Of a stretch of 48,031 nt of DNA, positions 16,286 to 23,849 are shown piece by piece (the stretch's first letter is position 1; each line of letters starts with the position of its first letter). The stretch lies in contig JANWKT010000020.1 in assembly GCA_025451235.1 (NCBI GenBank), positions 1 through 48,031 of the forward strand, in the 5' to 3' direction. The notes below the pieces were generated by a model. That model did not search any database. It saw nothing but the letters and a program-made list of their open reading frames with translations, and was not told the DNA's origin. Made by a program: the position numbers and the translations under genes. The DNA comes from Flavobacteriales bacterium (GTDB lineage Bacteria > Bacteroidota > Bacteroidia > CAIKAF01).

Positions 16286-16972
16286 TTATTTGGAGAAATA
16301 ATGGTCGATCAATTCTCTAACACAAGTATCTCCCCCTTTTCGGGTGAGTATAACTGAAACAGAAGCCTTTACTTTTTCAGAGGCATCAGAAGGACAAGCA
16401 GAAAATCCTGCTTTTTTGATCACTTTCAAGTCATTCAGGTCATCCCCTATGTAAGCAACATTTTTATAAGTGATCTTTAATTCCTTTACCCATTTATCCA
16501 ATATAAGTTCTTTCTCGTCCAGGCCCACATATACCCTTTGAACACCCAATAGTTTAGCCCTGTTCTTGATCAACTTGGCATTGATCCCGTTGCTTAGAAA
16601 AGCCACCTGCATGCCCGATTTAACAAGTCCCTTGATGGCCAGTCCATCCTTTGAATTAAATTTTTTGTACTCCACTCCGTCCTCTGCATAATACATCCCT
16701 CCATCAGTTAACACACCGTCCACATCCAACACCAATAGTTTAATCACTTTTGCTTTGGATTCCTTTAATGGTAAATTGATATGGATCAAACTATCCAGCG
16801 GTACTTTAAAATATTTAGCAGCCAACAATACCAGGCTCAATGAAACCTTGGAGGGATCCTTCTCCACTTGCTGCACCTTTTTCTCTGTAACTTTTAATTT
16901 GGCAGCCAGCTCTTCAATGGAGAGCTGATGTTTTTTTCGGAGAAATTTAATATTTGAAGAAAGGAATTCCAT
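16286..16972 (-). CDS. HTH domain fused to KdsC-like HAD phosphatase
   Basis: 228 residues. Residues ~5-66 form an XRE-type helix-turn-helix (LRKKHQLSIEELAAKLKVTE ... LLAAKYFKVPLDSL). Residues 75-228 are a C0-type HAD phosphatase of the KdsC/KDN-9-phosphatase group: nucleophile and general acid in DVDGVLTD (D83, D85), TDGGMYY, KKFNSKDG, K154, and IGDDLND (176-182). At the second HAD motif the usual TGR is replaced by LSNG (S127 in place of Thr, no Arg), so the substrate may differ from Kdo-8-phosphate. An HTH on such a phosphatase is unusual. It is the last gene of the epimerase-CBS and DAHP-synthase-like cassette; the start lies one base after the preceding stop. Confidence 0.82.
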   Translation of the reverse strand: MEFLSSNIKFLRKKHQLSIEELAAKLKVTEKKVQQVEKDPSKVSLSLVLLAAKYFKVPLDSLIHINLPLKESKAKVIKLLVLDVDGVLTDGGMYYAEDGVEYKKFNSKDGLAIKGLVKSGMQVAFLSNGINAKLIKNRAKLLGVQRVYVGLDEKELILDKWVKELKITYKNVAYIGDDLNDLKVIKKAGFSACPSDASEKVKASVSVILTRKGGDTCVRELIDHYFSK

Positions 16973-16973
16973 G

Positions 16974-17975
16974 TTAAACGATTTTTCTGGAAACAGAGGT
17001 TGCTACTGCACCCAACGATTTATACAATACTGTAAACTCATCAAAATTTAATTGCTGCGAAGCATCTGACTTGGCAACGGCCGGATTAGGATGTGTCTCC
17101 ACCAATAAACCATCGATTCCCATAGCAACACAGGCTCGTGCCAGGTCGGGCACTCCGTACGCATAACCAATGGCATGACTAGGATCAAGAATAACTGGCA
17201 AGTTTGTATATTGTTTTAAATAGGCTACGCCACAAAGGTCCAGGGTAAATCTTGTTTTGGTCTCGAAAGTCCTGATCCCTCTTTCACAAAGCATTACATT
17301 CATGTTTCCTCCTGATAAAATAAACTCAGCCGATTGAACGAATTCCTGTAAAGTAGTTCCGAATCCTCTCTTTAACAAGACCGGTTTATTGGATTTACCA
17401 CAACTCTTCAAAATTCCATGATCATACATGGCCTTGGCTCCGATCTGTAAAATATCTGCATATTCAATGACTTCGTTTACATGTGTGGAGTCACGGATCT
17501 CTGTAATAATTTTCAACCCATATTTGGATCTCATTTTATCCAATAGTTTTAATCCGTCCAAACCCATTCCCTGAAAAGTATATGGGGAAGTCCGTGGCTT
17601 ATAGGCACCAGCTCTCAGTATACCAATTCCCAGCTTAACACATAGCTGCGCTGCTTGTTCAATTTGCTCTTCCGATTCCACAGAACAAGGGCCTGCAATC
17701 ACTACTGTATTTCCTGAATTTCCTCCAATGGTTATCTGGTCACTGAGCTGAACGGTACGGGTCTCGCTTTTATATTTCCTGCTTGCCAATTGAATATCAT
17801 CATCAAAGGGAACTGCGCTTAAAACAAAGGATGCATACTTTTCATCCAGTTTTTTGGTTTTATTAGGAGTAATCAATATAAAATTTCCATTCTCGCTGAT
17901 AACAAAAGCTTCTAACTCCTTTCCAAGTTCGTGTGCTTGGTTGCTGTTTACTTCAGGTTTTAAGGTAACGATCAT
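16974..17975 (-). CDS. DAHP-synthase-like (type I-beta) aldolase
   Basis: 333 residues. An N-terminal ferredoxin-like regulatory domain (~1-80) precedes a TIM barrel with GPCSVES (C97), KPRTSPYTFQG (126-136), LKRG (201-204), CERGIRTFE (230-238), DPSH (H267), VETHP (E293) and D304, i.e. all four metal ligands. Such enzymes join phosphoenolpyruvate to erythrose-4-phosphate to give DAHP. The PEP-contact motif that is usually IGARNMQNF reads IGAKAMYDH (178-186), with Lys for Arg, so the aldehyde partner or kinetics may differ. The gene overlaps the stop/start of the epimerase-CBS gene at 17975 and is followed after one base by the phosphatase gene, so it may serve a dedicated pathway instead of the shikimate pathway. 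Confidence 0.85.
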   Translation of the reverse strand: MIVTLKPEVNSNQAHELGKELEAFVISENGNFILITPNKTKKLDEKYASFVLSAVPFDDDIQLASRKYKSETRTVQLSDQITIGGNSGNTVVIAGPCSVESEEQIEQAAQLCVKLGIGILRAGAYKPRTSPYTFQGMGLDGLKLLDKMRSKYGLKIITEIRDSTHVNEVIEYADILQIGAKAMYDHGILKSCGKSNKPVLLKRGFGTTLQEFVQSAEFILSGGNMNVMLCERGIRTFETKTRFTLDLCGVAYLKQYTNLPVILDPSHAIGYAYGVPDLARACVAMGIDGLLVETHPNPAVAKSDASQQLNFDEFTVLYKSLGAVATSVSRKIV

Positions 17976-18979
17976 TATTCGCCTTTAATTAAATTATTAA
18001 ATGTAACTACTCCATGTAAAATATTGTCCTGATCAACTACGGGTAAAAATAGAATAGTTGCTTTGATATTTTTGATAAAACTAAGCATTTCCGAAACATT
18101 ATCGCCAAGTTTTATTTTGTAAGGTTCCTTATTAATCAGTTGATCCACTCCTATTGTATTCAATTGATGATGGTTCCTGATCAAACCTCTTCGAACATCC
18201 GCGTTGCTAATGATCCCGGATAGTTTTCCTACTGGATCAATTACAGCAGTGAAGCCCAGGTTATATTTCTCAATGGATTCCAATATTTCAATAAAGGATG
18301 CCGAAGAATTGATCAAAGGCAACTCCTCTTTTGTAAGCATGAACTCAGCAACCCCCGTATGCGACATCAGGCTTTCACTTTTTAACCGGTGCAATGCTCT
18401 TCCAATGGTATCTTTTGGGTTCACCAGGTATGATCCTGAAACAATAGAAAAAACACCCAGGTTCCTTAGCACGAAAGCCACCTCATCGGTAACCCCTCCA
18501 TCCACATGTATTTTTTTGTCGGGAAACAACGTCTTGAATTTCCGGATCTTTCTAAAATTCTCGGGATTGAATACGCCTCCGCTTTTCCCCGGAGTGGTGG
18601 TCATGAACAAAACAAATTCAAATGTTTTACTGAATTGTTCAAATACTTCGACAGGGGTTTCGGATACGATGGCTAATCCCAACTTAGATTTTATATTTGC
18701 TGGAACTGTGAAAGATGATTGTAAGTTTTCGTATTGAAAGGTAACAAGCTCAACATGGTTTTCCTGAATGCCTGAAAAGAATTTTTCGGGATCGGCAGAA
18801 ATGATATGAAGATCGATCGGGGTTTCACTAAGGGTTCTTATTTCTTTGATCTGATCAAATACGGATAGGTCATCATTACAATCAACATGCAGGTAATCCA
18901 CATGAACCGCATCCAGTTCTTTCACCAACTCATGAATTGATTTGGTTGTATTGGAAAATATAGAGGCTGATATTTTCAA
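17975..18979 (-). CDS. Pentulose-phosphate-3-epimerase-like barrel fused to KdsD-like CBS pair
   Basis: 334 residues. The first ~200 are a ribulose-phosphate 3-epimerase-like barrel: SASIFS (4-9), LHVD (H31, D33), DLH (H58), TTPGKSGG, HVDGG (D160) and VSGSYLV. The four expected metal ligands H31, D33, H58 and D160 are all kept. Residues ~207-334 are a pair of CBS domains (LMSHTGVAEFML..., GIISNADVRRGLIRNH, LHGVVTFNNL) that resemble the CBS tail of arabinose-5-phosphate isomerase KdsD, not free-standing CBS proteins. KdsD normally has a SIS isomerase in front; here an epimerase takes its place. It is expected in the cytosol, with CBS ligands such as nucleotides controlling it. It is followed directly by the aldolase and phosphatase genes. 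Confidence 0.8.
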   Translation of the reverse strand: MKISASIFSNTTKSIHELVKELDAVHVDYLHVDCNDDLSVFDQIKEIRTLSETPIDLHIISADPEKFFSGIQENHVELVTFQYENLQSSFTVPANIKSKLGLAIVSETPVEVFEQFSKTFEFVLFMTTTPGKSGGVFNPENFRKIRKFKTLFPDKKIHVDGGVTDEVAFVLRNLGVFSIVSGSYLVNPKDTIGRALHRLKSESLMSHTGVAEFMLTKEELPLINSSASFIEILESIEKYNLGFTAVIDPVGKLSGIISNADVRRGLIRNHHQLNTIGVDQLINKEPYKIKLGDNVSEMLSFIKNIKATILFLPVVDQDNILHGVVTFNNLIKGE

Positions 18980-19018
18980 TGAATCGTATTAAGAGATATA
19001 GTTAATCACAAAATAAAA

Positions 19019-19222
19019 CTAGGTTTTTTTCAAAGTCCATAAAATCCAATTACTCCCCGAAGTGCAGGTGCATACTTCCCAGCCATCCTTGCCCAACCGG
19101 TTCAACAATTCAACCAGTTCCATATAACTCCCCTGGTATAATTTTTCTTCATTGCCTGGAAGATTCACACGGATCGAGCTATCTTCCCAAAGCCATTCTA
19201 AAATTGCATACTCGATACTCAT
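19019..19222 (-). CDS. Small protein, DUF4177-like
   Basis: 67 residues, beginning MSIEYAILEWLWEDSSIRVN and ending NWILWTLKKT. The pattern of an N-terminal strand, a helix (MELVELLNRLGKDGWEV) and a final strand is that of DUF4177-type proteins, whose hallmark is LN.LG..GWE. It lies between the thioesterase and the epimerase-CBS gene with gaps of 23 and 39 bases, so it may belong to the same transcript. Function unknown. Confidence 0.6.
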   Translation of the reverse strand: MSIEYAILEWLWEDSSIRVNLPGNEEKLYQGSYMELVELLNRLGKDGWEVCTCTSGSNWILWTLKKT

Positions 19223-19245
19223 ATTCTAAAAAAAATAAAACCTTA

Positions 19246-19713
19246 TCAATAAAATGTTTGCATTTCATCCTCTATGGATTTTCTAAGCTCCATTAGTCTG
19301 ATGGCATACTTCTGAAGATTTACTTCTTCTTCGGTTTCCGCGCTATATGCCGGCACCGGCACCGGATGATTGTTCTTATCCACTGCAACAAATATAATGA
19401 TGCAATGTGTATTGTGCACATATTCGTTTTCTTCTGGCTTTTTACTGAAAACATCCACCGAAATATGCATGGATGTTTTGCCGGTATGGATCAATCTTGA
19501 CCGGATCTCTACCAGGTTACCTATATGAATAGGTTTAAAAAAACGGATCCCACCTACATATATGGTCACTGCATAACCACCGCACCAATTAACGGCGCAG
19601 GCAAATCCTCCTTGGTCTATCCATTTCATCACCATGCCCCCATGTACCTTGCCCCCGAAATTTACATCGGTTGGTTCGGCTAAAAACCTAAGAGCTAAAC
19701 TTTTAGTTCCCAT
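19246..19713 (-). CDS. Acyl-CoA thioesterase, hotdog fold
   Basis: 155 residues, a single hotdog domain of the YciA/ACOT type. Family features are the N-terminal FLAEPTDVNFGGKVHGGMVMKW (Asn and Gly-rich turn of the active site), DQGGFACAVNWCGG, the central strand pattern, and TGKTSMHISVDVFSKKPEE. It should hydrolyse acyl-CoA esters in the cytosol; chain length cannot be inferred. It is the first gene of a minus-strand group that leads into the epimerase/aldolase/phosphatase cassette, but a functional link to that cassette is not obvious. Its upstream region (19714-19896) holds no other gene. Confidence 0.85.
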   Translation of the reverse strand: MGTKSLALRFLAEPTDVNFGGKVHGGMVMKWIDQGGFACAVNWCGGYAVTIYVGGIRFFKPIHIGNLVEIRSRLIHTGKTSMHISVDVFSKKPEENEYVHNTHCIIIFVAVDKNNHPVPVPAYSAETEEEVNLQKYAIRLMELRKSIEDEMQTFY

Positions 19714-19896
19714 AATACAGGCATTAAAATTATTAAAAATATATTAAATTCTCGATTAAACCATGCAGTTACTAAGCTATAAGTAACTCATGCTAAATGC
19801 AATGATAAGGTTATATGAATCCTTTTACATTTGTCAAAATAAGTAAAGAACCAGATCAATTCACTATATCCTAACCAACCAAGACCAAGTCTTAAG

Positions 19897-19926
19897 AAAG
19901 GTTTCTCCTCAAAAAGAAACCTTTTT
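19897..19926. terminator. Terminator hairpin downstream of the carboxyltransferase gene
   Basis: AAAGGTTTCT (19897-19906) and AGAAACCTTT (19915-19924) flank an eight-base loop, eight to ten bases past the stop codon at 19935. The T-run on the plus strand is longer than on the minus strand, so it may act in both directions. The gap 19714-19934 otherwise holds no gene. Confidence 0.6.
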
Positions 19927-19934
19927 TAGTTTCA

Positions 19935-21569
19935 TCAAGTTTGTAATACTCCAACACTGAATGTTTTTGTTATCGGTGCATGATCAGCTGATTCTAAACT
20001 CATCGATATATATTCACGGGTCCTGGCAGGGTCAATGATCTCATCTACCCATAGCCTGGATGCTGCGTAATAGGGAGTCATCTGGCTATTGTATCTATCC
20101 GTGATCAATTTTAAATGCGCTTCCTCATCTTCTTTGGTGATCTCTTTTCCTTTGGATTTTAAAGTGGCTACCTGTATCTGCAACAAAGTTTTTGCTGCTT
20201 GCGCTCCACCCATTACCGCAATTTGAGCCGTTGGCCATGCAAAAATAAATCGAGGGTCATAGGCTTTTCCACACATGGCATAATTACCGGCTCCATATGA
20301 ATTACCCATCACAACTGTAATTTTAGGTACCACCGAATTCGAAACCGCATTTACCATTTTGGCTCCATCCTTTATAATACCACCGTGTTCGCTTCTGCTT
20401 CCCACCATAAAACCGGTTACATCCTGTAAAAACACCAATGGTATTTTTTTCTGGTTACAGTTCATAATAAAACGGGCAGCTTTATCTGCCGAATCAGAAT
20501 AAATAACTCCACCGAATTGCATTTCACCTTTTTTCGATTTCACTACTTTTCTTTGATTGGCAACTATCCCTACCGCCCATCCATCGATCCGGGCATAAGC
20601 GCAGAAAATACTCTGCCCATAGGTGGCTTTGTACTCTTCGTACTCCGAATTATCCACCAGTCTTTCTATCAATTCTTTTACATCATATGATTTATCACGC
20701 TCCACCGGCATGATCCCGTAAATTTCCTTCGCGGGTTTTTTAGGGTTGATGGATTTTGTTCGGCTGAATCCAGCTTTTTCCGGATCACCAATCTTATCTA
20801 CAATATTGCGTATTCTTGTTAAGCAATCCTTGTCGTCCTTGCATTTATAATCTGTTACCCCACTAATTTCGCAATGGGTGGTTGCTCCTCCCAATGTTTC
20901 ATTGTCAATATCTTCGCCAATGGCTGCCTTTACTAAATAAGATCCTGCCAAAAAGATAGATCCTGTTTTATCCACAATCATGGCTTCATCAGAAAGGATA
21001 GGTAGATAAGCACCTCCTGCAACACAACTTCCCATCACTGCTGCAATCTGTACGATACCCATTCCACTCATGATGGAATTGTTCCTGAATATCCTCCCAA
21101 AATGTTCTTTATCCGGAAAAACTTCTGCCTGCATGGGAAGAAAAACCCCTGCACTATCTACCAAATAAATAATAGGTAATTTATTTTCCATGGAAATTTC
21201 CTGGGCACGTAGATTTTTTTTTGCCGTGATGGGGAACCAGGCACCTGCTTTTACCGTGGCATCATTCGCCACTACTACACATTGTTTGCCGGATACCTTT
21301 GTAATTCCCATAACAACTCCTCCTGCAGGACATCCTCCTTCTTCTTCATACATTCCATCTCCTACAAATGCACCTAATTCAAAAAAAACAGCATCCTTGT
21401 CTTTTAAAAACTCTATTCTTTCACGTGCAGTTAATTTTCCCTGCTCATGTTGCTTTTCAATTTTCGATTTTCCACCGCCTAAATAGATCTTATTTAGCTT
21501 TTGTTCGACCTCCGAAATGAGTAATCGCATTTTATCATCATTCTTGTTGAAATCGAGCTCTTTAGACAT
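19935..21569 (-). CDS. Acyl-CoA carboxylase, carboxyltransferase (beta) subunit
   Basis: 544 residues from the ATG at 21569 (MSKELDF...); an upstream start at 21653 would add 28 residues with no family support. Two crotonase-fold halves are present: the first with YLVDSAGVFLP, EHFGRIF and MGSCVAGGAYLP, the second with GGIIKDGAKMVNAV, GNSYGAGNYAM and MGGAQAAKTLL. The first-half motifs match methylcrotonyl-CoA carboxylase beta subunits better than propionyl-CoA carboxylase. It transfers CO2 from carboxybiotin to an acyl-CoA. No biotin-carboxylase/BCCP alpha subunit is adjacent, so the partner must lie elsewhere and the substrate is uncertain. A TACCTTTG box (complement of 21609-21616) lies 40 bases upstream of the ATG. 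Confidence 0.85.
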   Translation of the reverse strand: MSKELDFNKNDDKMRLLISEVEQKLNKIYLGGGKSKIEKQHEQGKLTARERIEFLKDKDAVFFELGAFVGDGMYEEEGGCPAGGVVMGITKVSGKQCVVVANDATVKAGAWFPITAKKNLRAQEISMENKLPIIYLVDSAGVFLPMQAEVFPDKEHFGRIFRNNSIMSGMGIVQIAAVMGSCVAGGAYLPILSDEAMIVDKTGSIFLAGSYLVKAAIGEDIDNETLGGATTHCEISGVTDYKCKDDKDCLTRIRNIVDKIGDPEKAGFSRTKSINPKKPAKEIYGIMPVERDKSYDVKELIERLVDNSEYEEYKATYGQSIFCAYARIDGWAVGIVANQRKVVKSKKGEMQFGGVIYSDSADKAARFIMNCNQKKIPLVFLQDVTGFMVGSRSEHGGIIKDGAKMVNAVSNSVVPKITVVMGNSYGAGNYAMCGKAYDPRFIFAWPTAQIAVMGGAQAAKTLLQIQVATLKSKGKEITKEDEEAHLKLITDRYNSQMTPYYAASRLWVDEIIDPARTREYISMSLESADHAPITKTFSVGVLQT

Positions 21570-21678
21570 AATTTGAACAATTTTTAACTTATCTTTAACA
21601 TCAACTTCCAAAGGTAACAATAATAGGCAATTAACATAGTTATCAACCGGCATTAAACAATCTTAACATTGCAAATCC

Positions 21679-21709
21679 TTGTCAGGCAAGGGATATAGCC
21701 GTACATTTG
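21679..21709 (+). promoter_or_regulatory. Promoter of the Bax-like gene
   Basis: TTG (21679-21681), a 20-base spacer and a perfect TAnnTTTG box, TACATTTG (21702-21709), with the ATG 30 bases downstream at 21739. This is the best match to the Bacteroidota sigma-A consensus next to a protein gene in the window. Confidence 0.65.
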
Positions 21710-21738
21710 TCTTAATTAATTTTTAATTCATTGATAAA

Positions 21739-22482
21739 ATGAAAAAAATATTAAGTGTAATGTTCCTCCTGGTTTTTGTATGTTCAGCGCTTCAGGCTGC
21801 TGGTTATAAAAAGGTCCATTTGACCGAAAAGAACAAGGAGTTTTTGCAAATGATGATCCCGCAGGTGAAGTATGTGAACCACGGAATTTATCTTCAACGC
21901 AAAACCATAGAAAACAATAAAAACTACTTCATTAAAACAGGCATTCTTACTGTTGATGATATAAGTACCATTAACGGTATTGCTAAACGTTATAAATATG
22001 ATGAATTAGTTGCTGAAGAACTTTCAACCCGGGAAGAAGTATTGGAATACTTCGATGGGTTGCTGGAACGAGTAGATATTATCCCGGAGAAGATGATCAT
22101 TGCCCAAGGTATTCTGGAAAGCGGATGGGGCAGATCAAGATCAGCCAGGGAATGCAATAACTATTTCGGACTTACATGTCGTGATTGCAGTGGTTATGTT
22201 GTAACCAGTAATCCGAATGCTACCTACTATCTTAAAAAATATGCAACATTGGGAGATTGTATCCAGGATTTTGCATTTATCCTCAATACAAAAAGTTCCT
22301 ACCTGCCTTTTAGAAAAATAAGGGCTAATATGAGGGAAAACAAAGAACCATTAAACTCTCAACAACTTGCCGGCGGATTGGTGAACTATTCAGAAATGGG
22401 CTACAGGTATATTTATAAAATAACTTTTGTTATTCATAAATACCTTCCCAATGACCTGATGTATTATATGCATTTAAGCTAA
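21739..22482 (+). CDS. Bax-like glucosaminidase-domain protein
   Basis: 247 residues. Signal peptide 1-20 (FVCSALQA), then a domain of the mannosyl-glycoprotein endo-beta-N-acetylglucosaminidase family as in the E. coli Bax protein. The catalytic glutamate is E127 in AQGILESGWGRSRSA, followed by NNYFGL and, near the C-terminus, LAGGLVNYSEMGYRYI. It probably cleaves glycosidic bonds in peptidoglycan in the periplasm or at the surface. It has its own promoter and a shared terminator and diverges from the carboxyltransferase gene. Length is close to that of Bax. Confidence 0.85.
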   Translation: MKKILSVMFLLVFVCSALQAAGYKKVHLTEKNKEFLQMMIPQVKYVNHGIYLQRKTIENNKNYFIKTGILTVDDISTINGIAKRYKYDELVAEELSTREEVLEYFDGLLERVDIIPEKMIIAQGILESGWGRSRSARECNNYFGLTCRDCSGYVVTSNPNATYYLKKYATLGDCIQDFAFILNTKSSYLPFRKIRANMRENKEPLNSQQLAGGLVNYSEMGYRYIYKITFVIHKYLPNDLMYYMHLS

Positions 22483-22503
22483 GTAAAAAAAGATATCAAT
22501 AAT

Positions 22504-22538
22504 AAAAAAAGCCATCTCTAAATAAGATGGCTTTTTTT
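22504..22538. terminator. Bidirectional terminator between Bax-like gene and transketolase half
   Basis: AAAAAAAGCCATCT (22504-22517) and AGATGGCTTTTTTT (22525-22538) form a 14-bp stem with A-run and T-run on both sides. It lies between two convergent genes, so it can end both transcripts. Confidence 0.9.
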
Positions 22539-22558
22539 ATTGATAAGCAAGTTGAAAA

Positions 22559-23509
22559 TCACTTTCTCTTCATCACTTTCTCCACTGCATTCACAATATC
22601 AGGGGTATCCAATCCATATTTTTTAAGTAGGTCCAATGGTTTTCCACTTTCTCCGAAAGTATCATTCACCGCAACATATTCCTGTGGCGAGGGATGATGC
22701 ATGGCCAATACCTGGGCCACACTGTCACCTAATCCACCATTCCTCATATGCTCTTCAGCAGTTACCACGCAACCTGTTTTCTTTACTGATCTCAAGATGG
22801 CATCCACATCCAATGGTTTAATGGTATGTATATTGATCACTTCGGCATAAATTCCTTTTTCATTCAGTACTTCTGCTGCTTCGATCGCTTTCCAAACCAA
22901 ATGACCGGTGGCAATAATCGTAACATCACTTCCCTCCTGCATTAATTTTGCCTTACCGATGATGAAAGGTTCATCAGCATTAAATACAGGCCATGCGGGC
23001 CTTCCAAATCGCAAATAAACAGGTCCTACATGATCGGCAATGGCAATGGTAGCTGCTTTGGTTTCATTGTAATCGCTTGGACAAATAACTGTCATATTGG
23101 GTAACATCTTCATCATTCCCAGATCTTCCAGGATCTGATGAGTTGCTCCATCCTCACCTAAGGTAAGCCCGGCATGCGATGCACATATTTTTACATTTTT
23201 ATTGCTATAAGCGATCGATTGTCTGATCTGGTCATAAACTCTACCGGTACTGAAATTTGCAAAGGTGCCTGTAAATGGGATCTTCCCTCCTATGGTCAAT
23301 CCTGCGGCGATCCCCATCATATTTGCTTCAGCAATTCCTACCTGAAAAAAACGGTCCGGAAATTCTTTTTCAAATTCATTCATCTTGAGGGACCCGGCAA
23401 GGTCAGCTGTTAAGCCAACTACATTTGGATTTTTTCTTCCCAATTCTAATAATCCAACTCCAAAACCGCTGCGGGTATCTTTTTGTTCAGTAAATGTGTA
23501 TTTTTTCAT
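22559..23509 (-). CDS. Transketolase, C-terminal subunit
   Basis: 316 residues from the ATG at 23509 ([20 protein letters not shown]). It holds the pyrimidine-binding domain of thiamine-diphosphate enzymes ([17 protein letters not shown]-like region, here [17 protein letters not shown]) and the transketolase C-terminal domain ([20 protein letters not shown] ... [19 protein letters not shown]). In Bacteroidota transketolase is often split into N- and C-terminal proteins encoded side by side. Here the N-terminal half is not adjacent: upstream there are 340 bases of non-coding DNA with a 171-bp repeat element and then a reductase. The partner must be elsewhere in the genome, or this protein has another role. 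Confidence 0.88.
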   Translation of the reverse strand: MKKYTFTEQKDTRSGFGVGLLELGRKNPNVVGLTADLAGSLKMNEFEKEFPDRFFQVGIAEANMMGIAAGLTIGGKIPFTGTFANFSTGRVYDQIRQSIAYSNKNVKICASHAGLTLGEDGATHQILEDLGMMKMLPNMTVICPSDYNETKAATIAIADHVGPVYLRFGRPAWPVFNADEPFIIGKAKLMQEGSDVTIIATGHLVWKAIEAAEVLNEKGIYAEVINIHTIKPLDVDAILRSVKKTGCVVTAEEHMRNGGLGDSVAQVLAMHHPSPQEYVAVNDTFGESGKPLDLLKKYGLDTPDIVNAVEKVMKRK

Positions 23510-23650
23510 TTCGATTATCATGATCACAAAAATAATTGATCAAATTCAGTAAAATTCAATTGTTGGTAAAAGGTTAATAATTGGTAGGACATGGGTTTGA
23601 TGTTTGAAGGGTTTGATATTCGATGTTAGACCACCGTTTTAGCGACTGTA

Positions 23651-23821
23651 AGCGCCAGCGATGTGAAGGGTTTAGCCCCTTTGCCAATTGGCAATATGCA
23701 ATAGATAATTAGCAAATGCTTAAGCCGTCCCAATAGCTATAGGGAGGCCTTGAGTATGGCATATTGCCAATTGGTTAAGGGCCGAGCTATTGCGAGCCCG
23801 AAACGTAGCGCTCGGGCGTCC
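23651..23821. repeat. 171-bp imperfect palindromic element, copy 2 (reverse orientation)
   Basis: Second copy of the element at 8045-8214, inverted. Inner arms: GCCCCTTTGCCAATTGGCAA at 23675-23694 (continuing to 23699), mirrored at 23759-23783. Its left part (GCGCCAGCG...GAAGGG) matches the right end of copy 1, and the complement of its right part (CGCCC...CGGGCTCGC...GCTCGGCC) matches the left end of copy 1. A central palindrome reads TCCCAATAGCTATAGGGA (23728-23745). It fills half of the 340-base gene-free gap 23510-23849; the rest is unremarkable A+T-rich DNA. Confidence 0.7.
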
Positions 23822-23849
23822 TAACAAAACTATTCGAAATGTATTGGTA

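Noticed and set aside
16974-17975. Calling the aldolase KdsA (Kdo-8-phosphate synthase)
   Set aside because: It has the N-terminal ferredoxin-like domain and the KPRTS and CERGIRTFE motifs of type I-beta DAHP synthases; KdsA lacks that domain.
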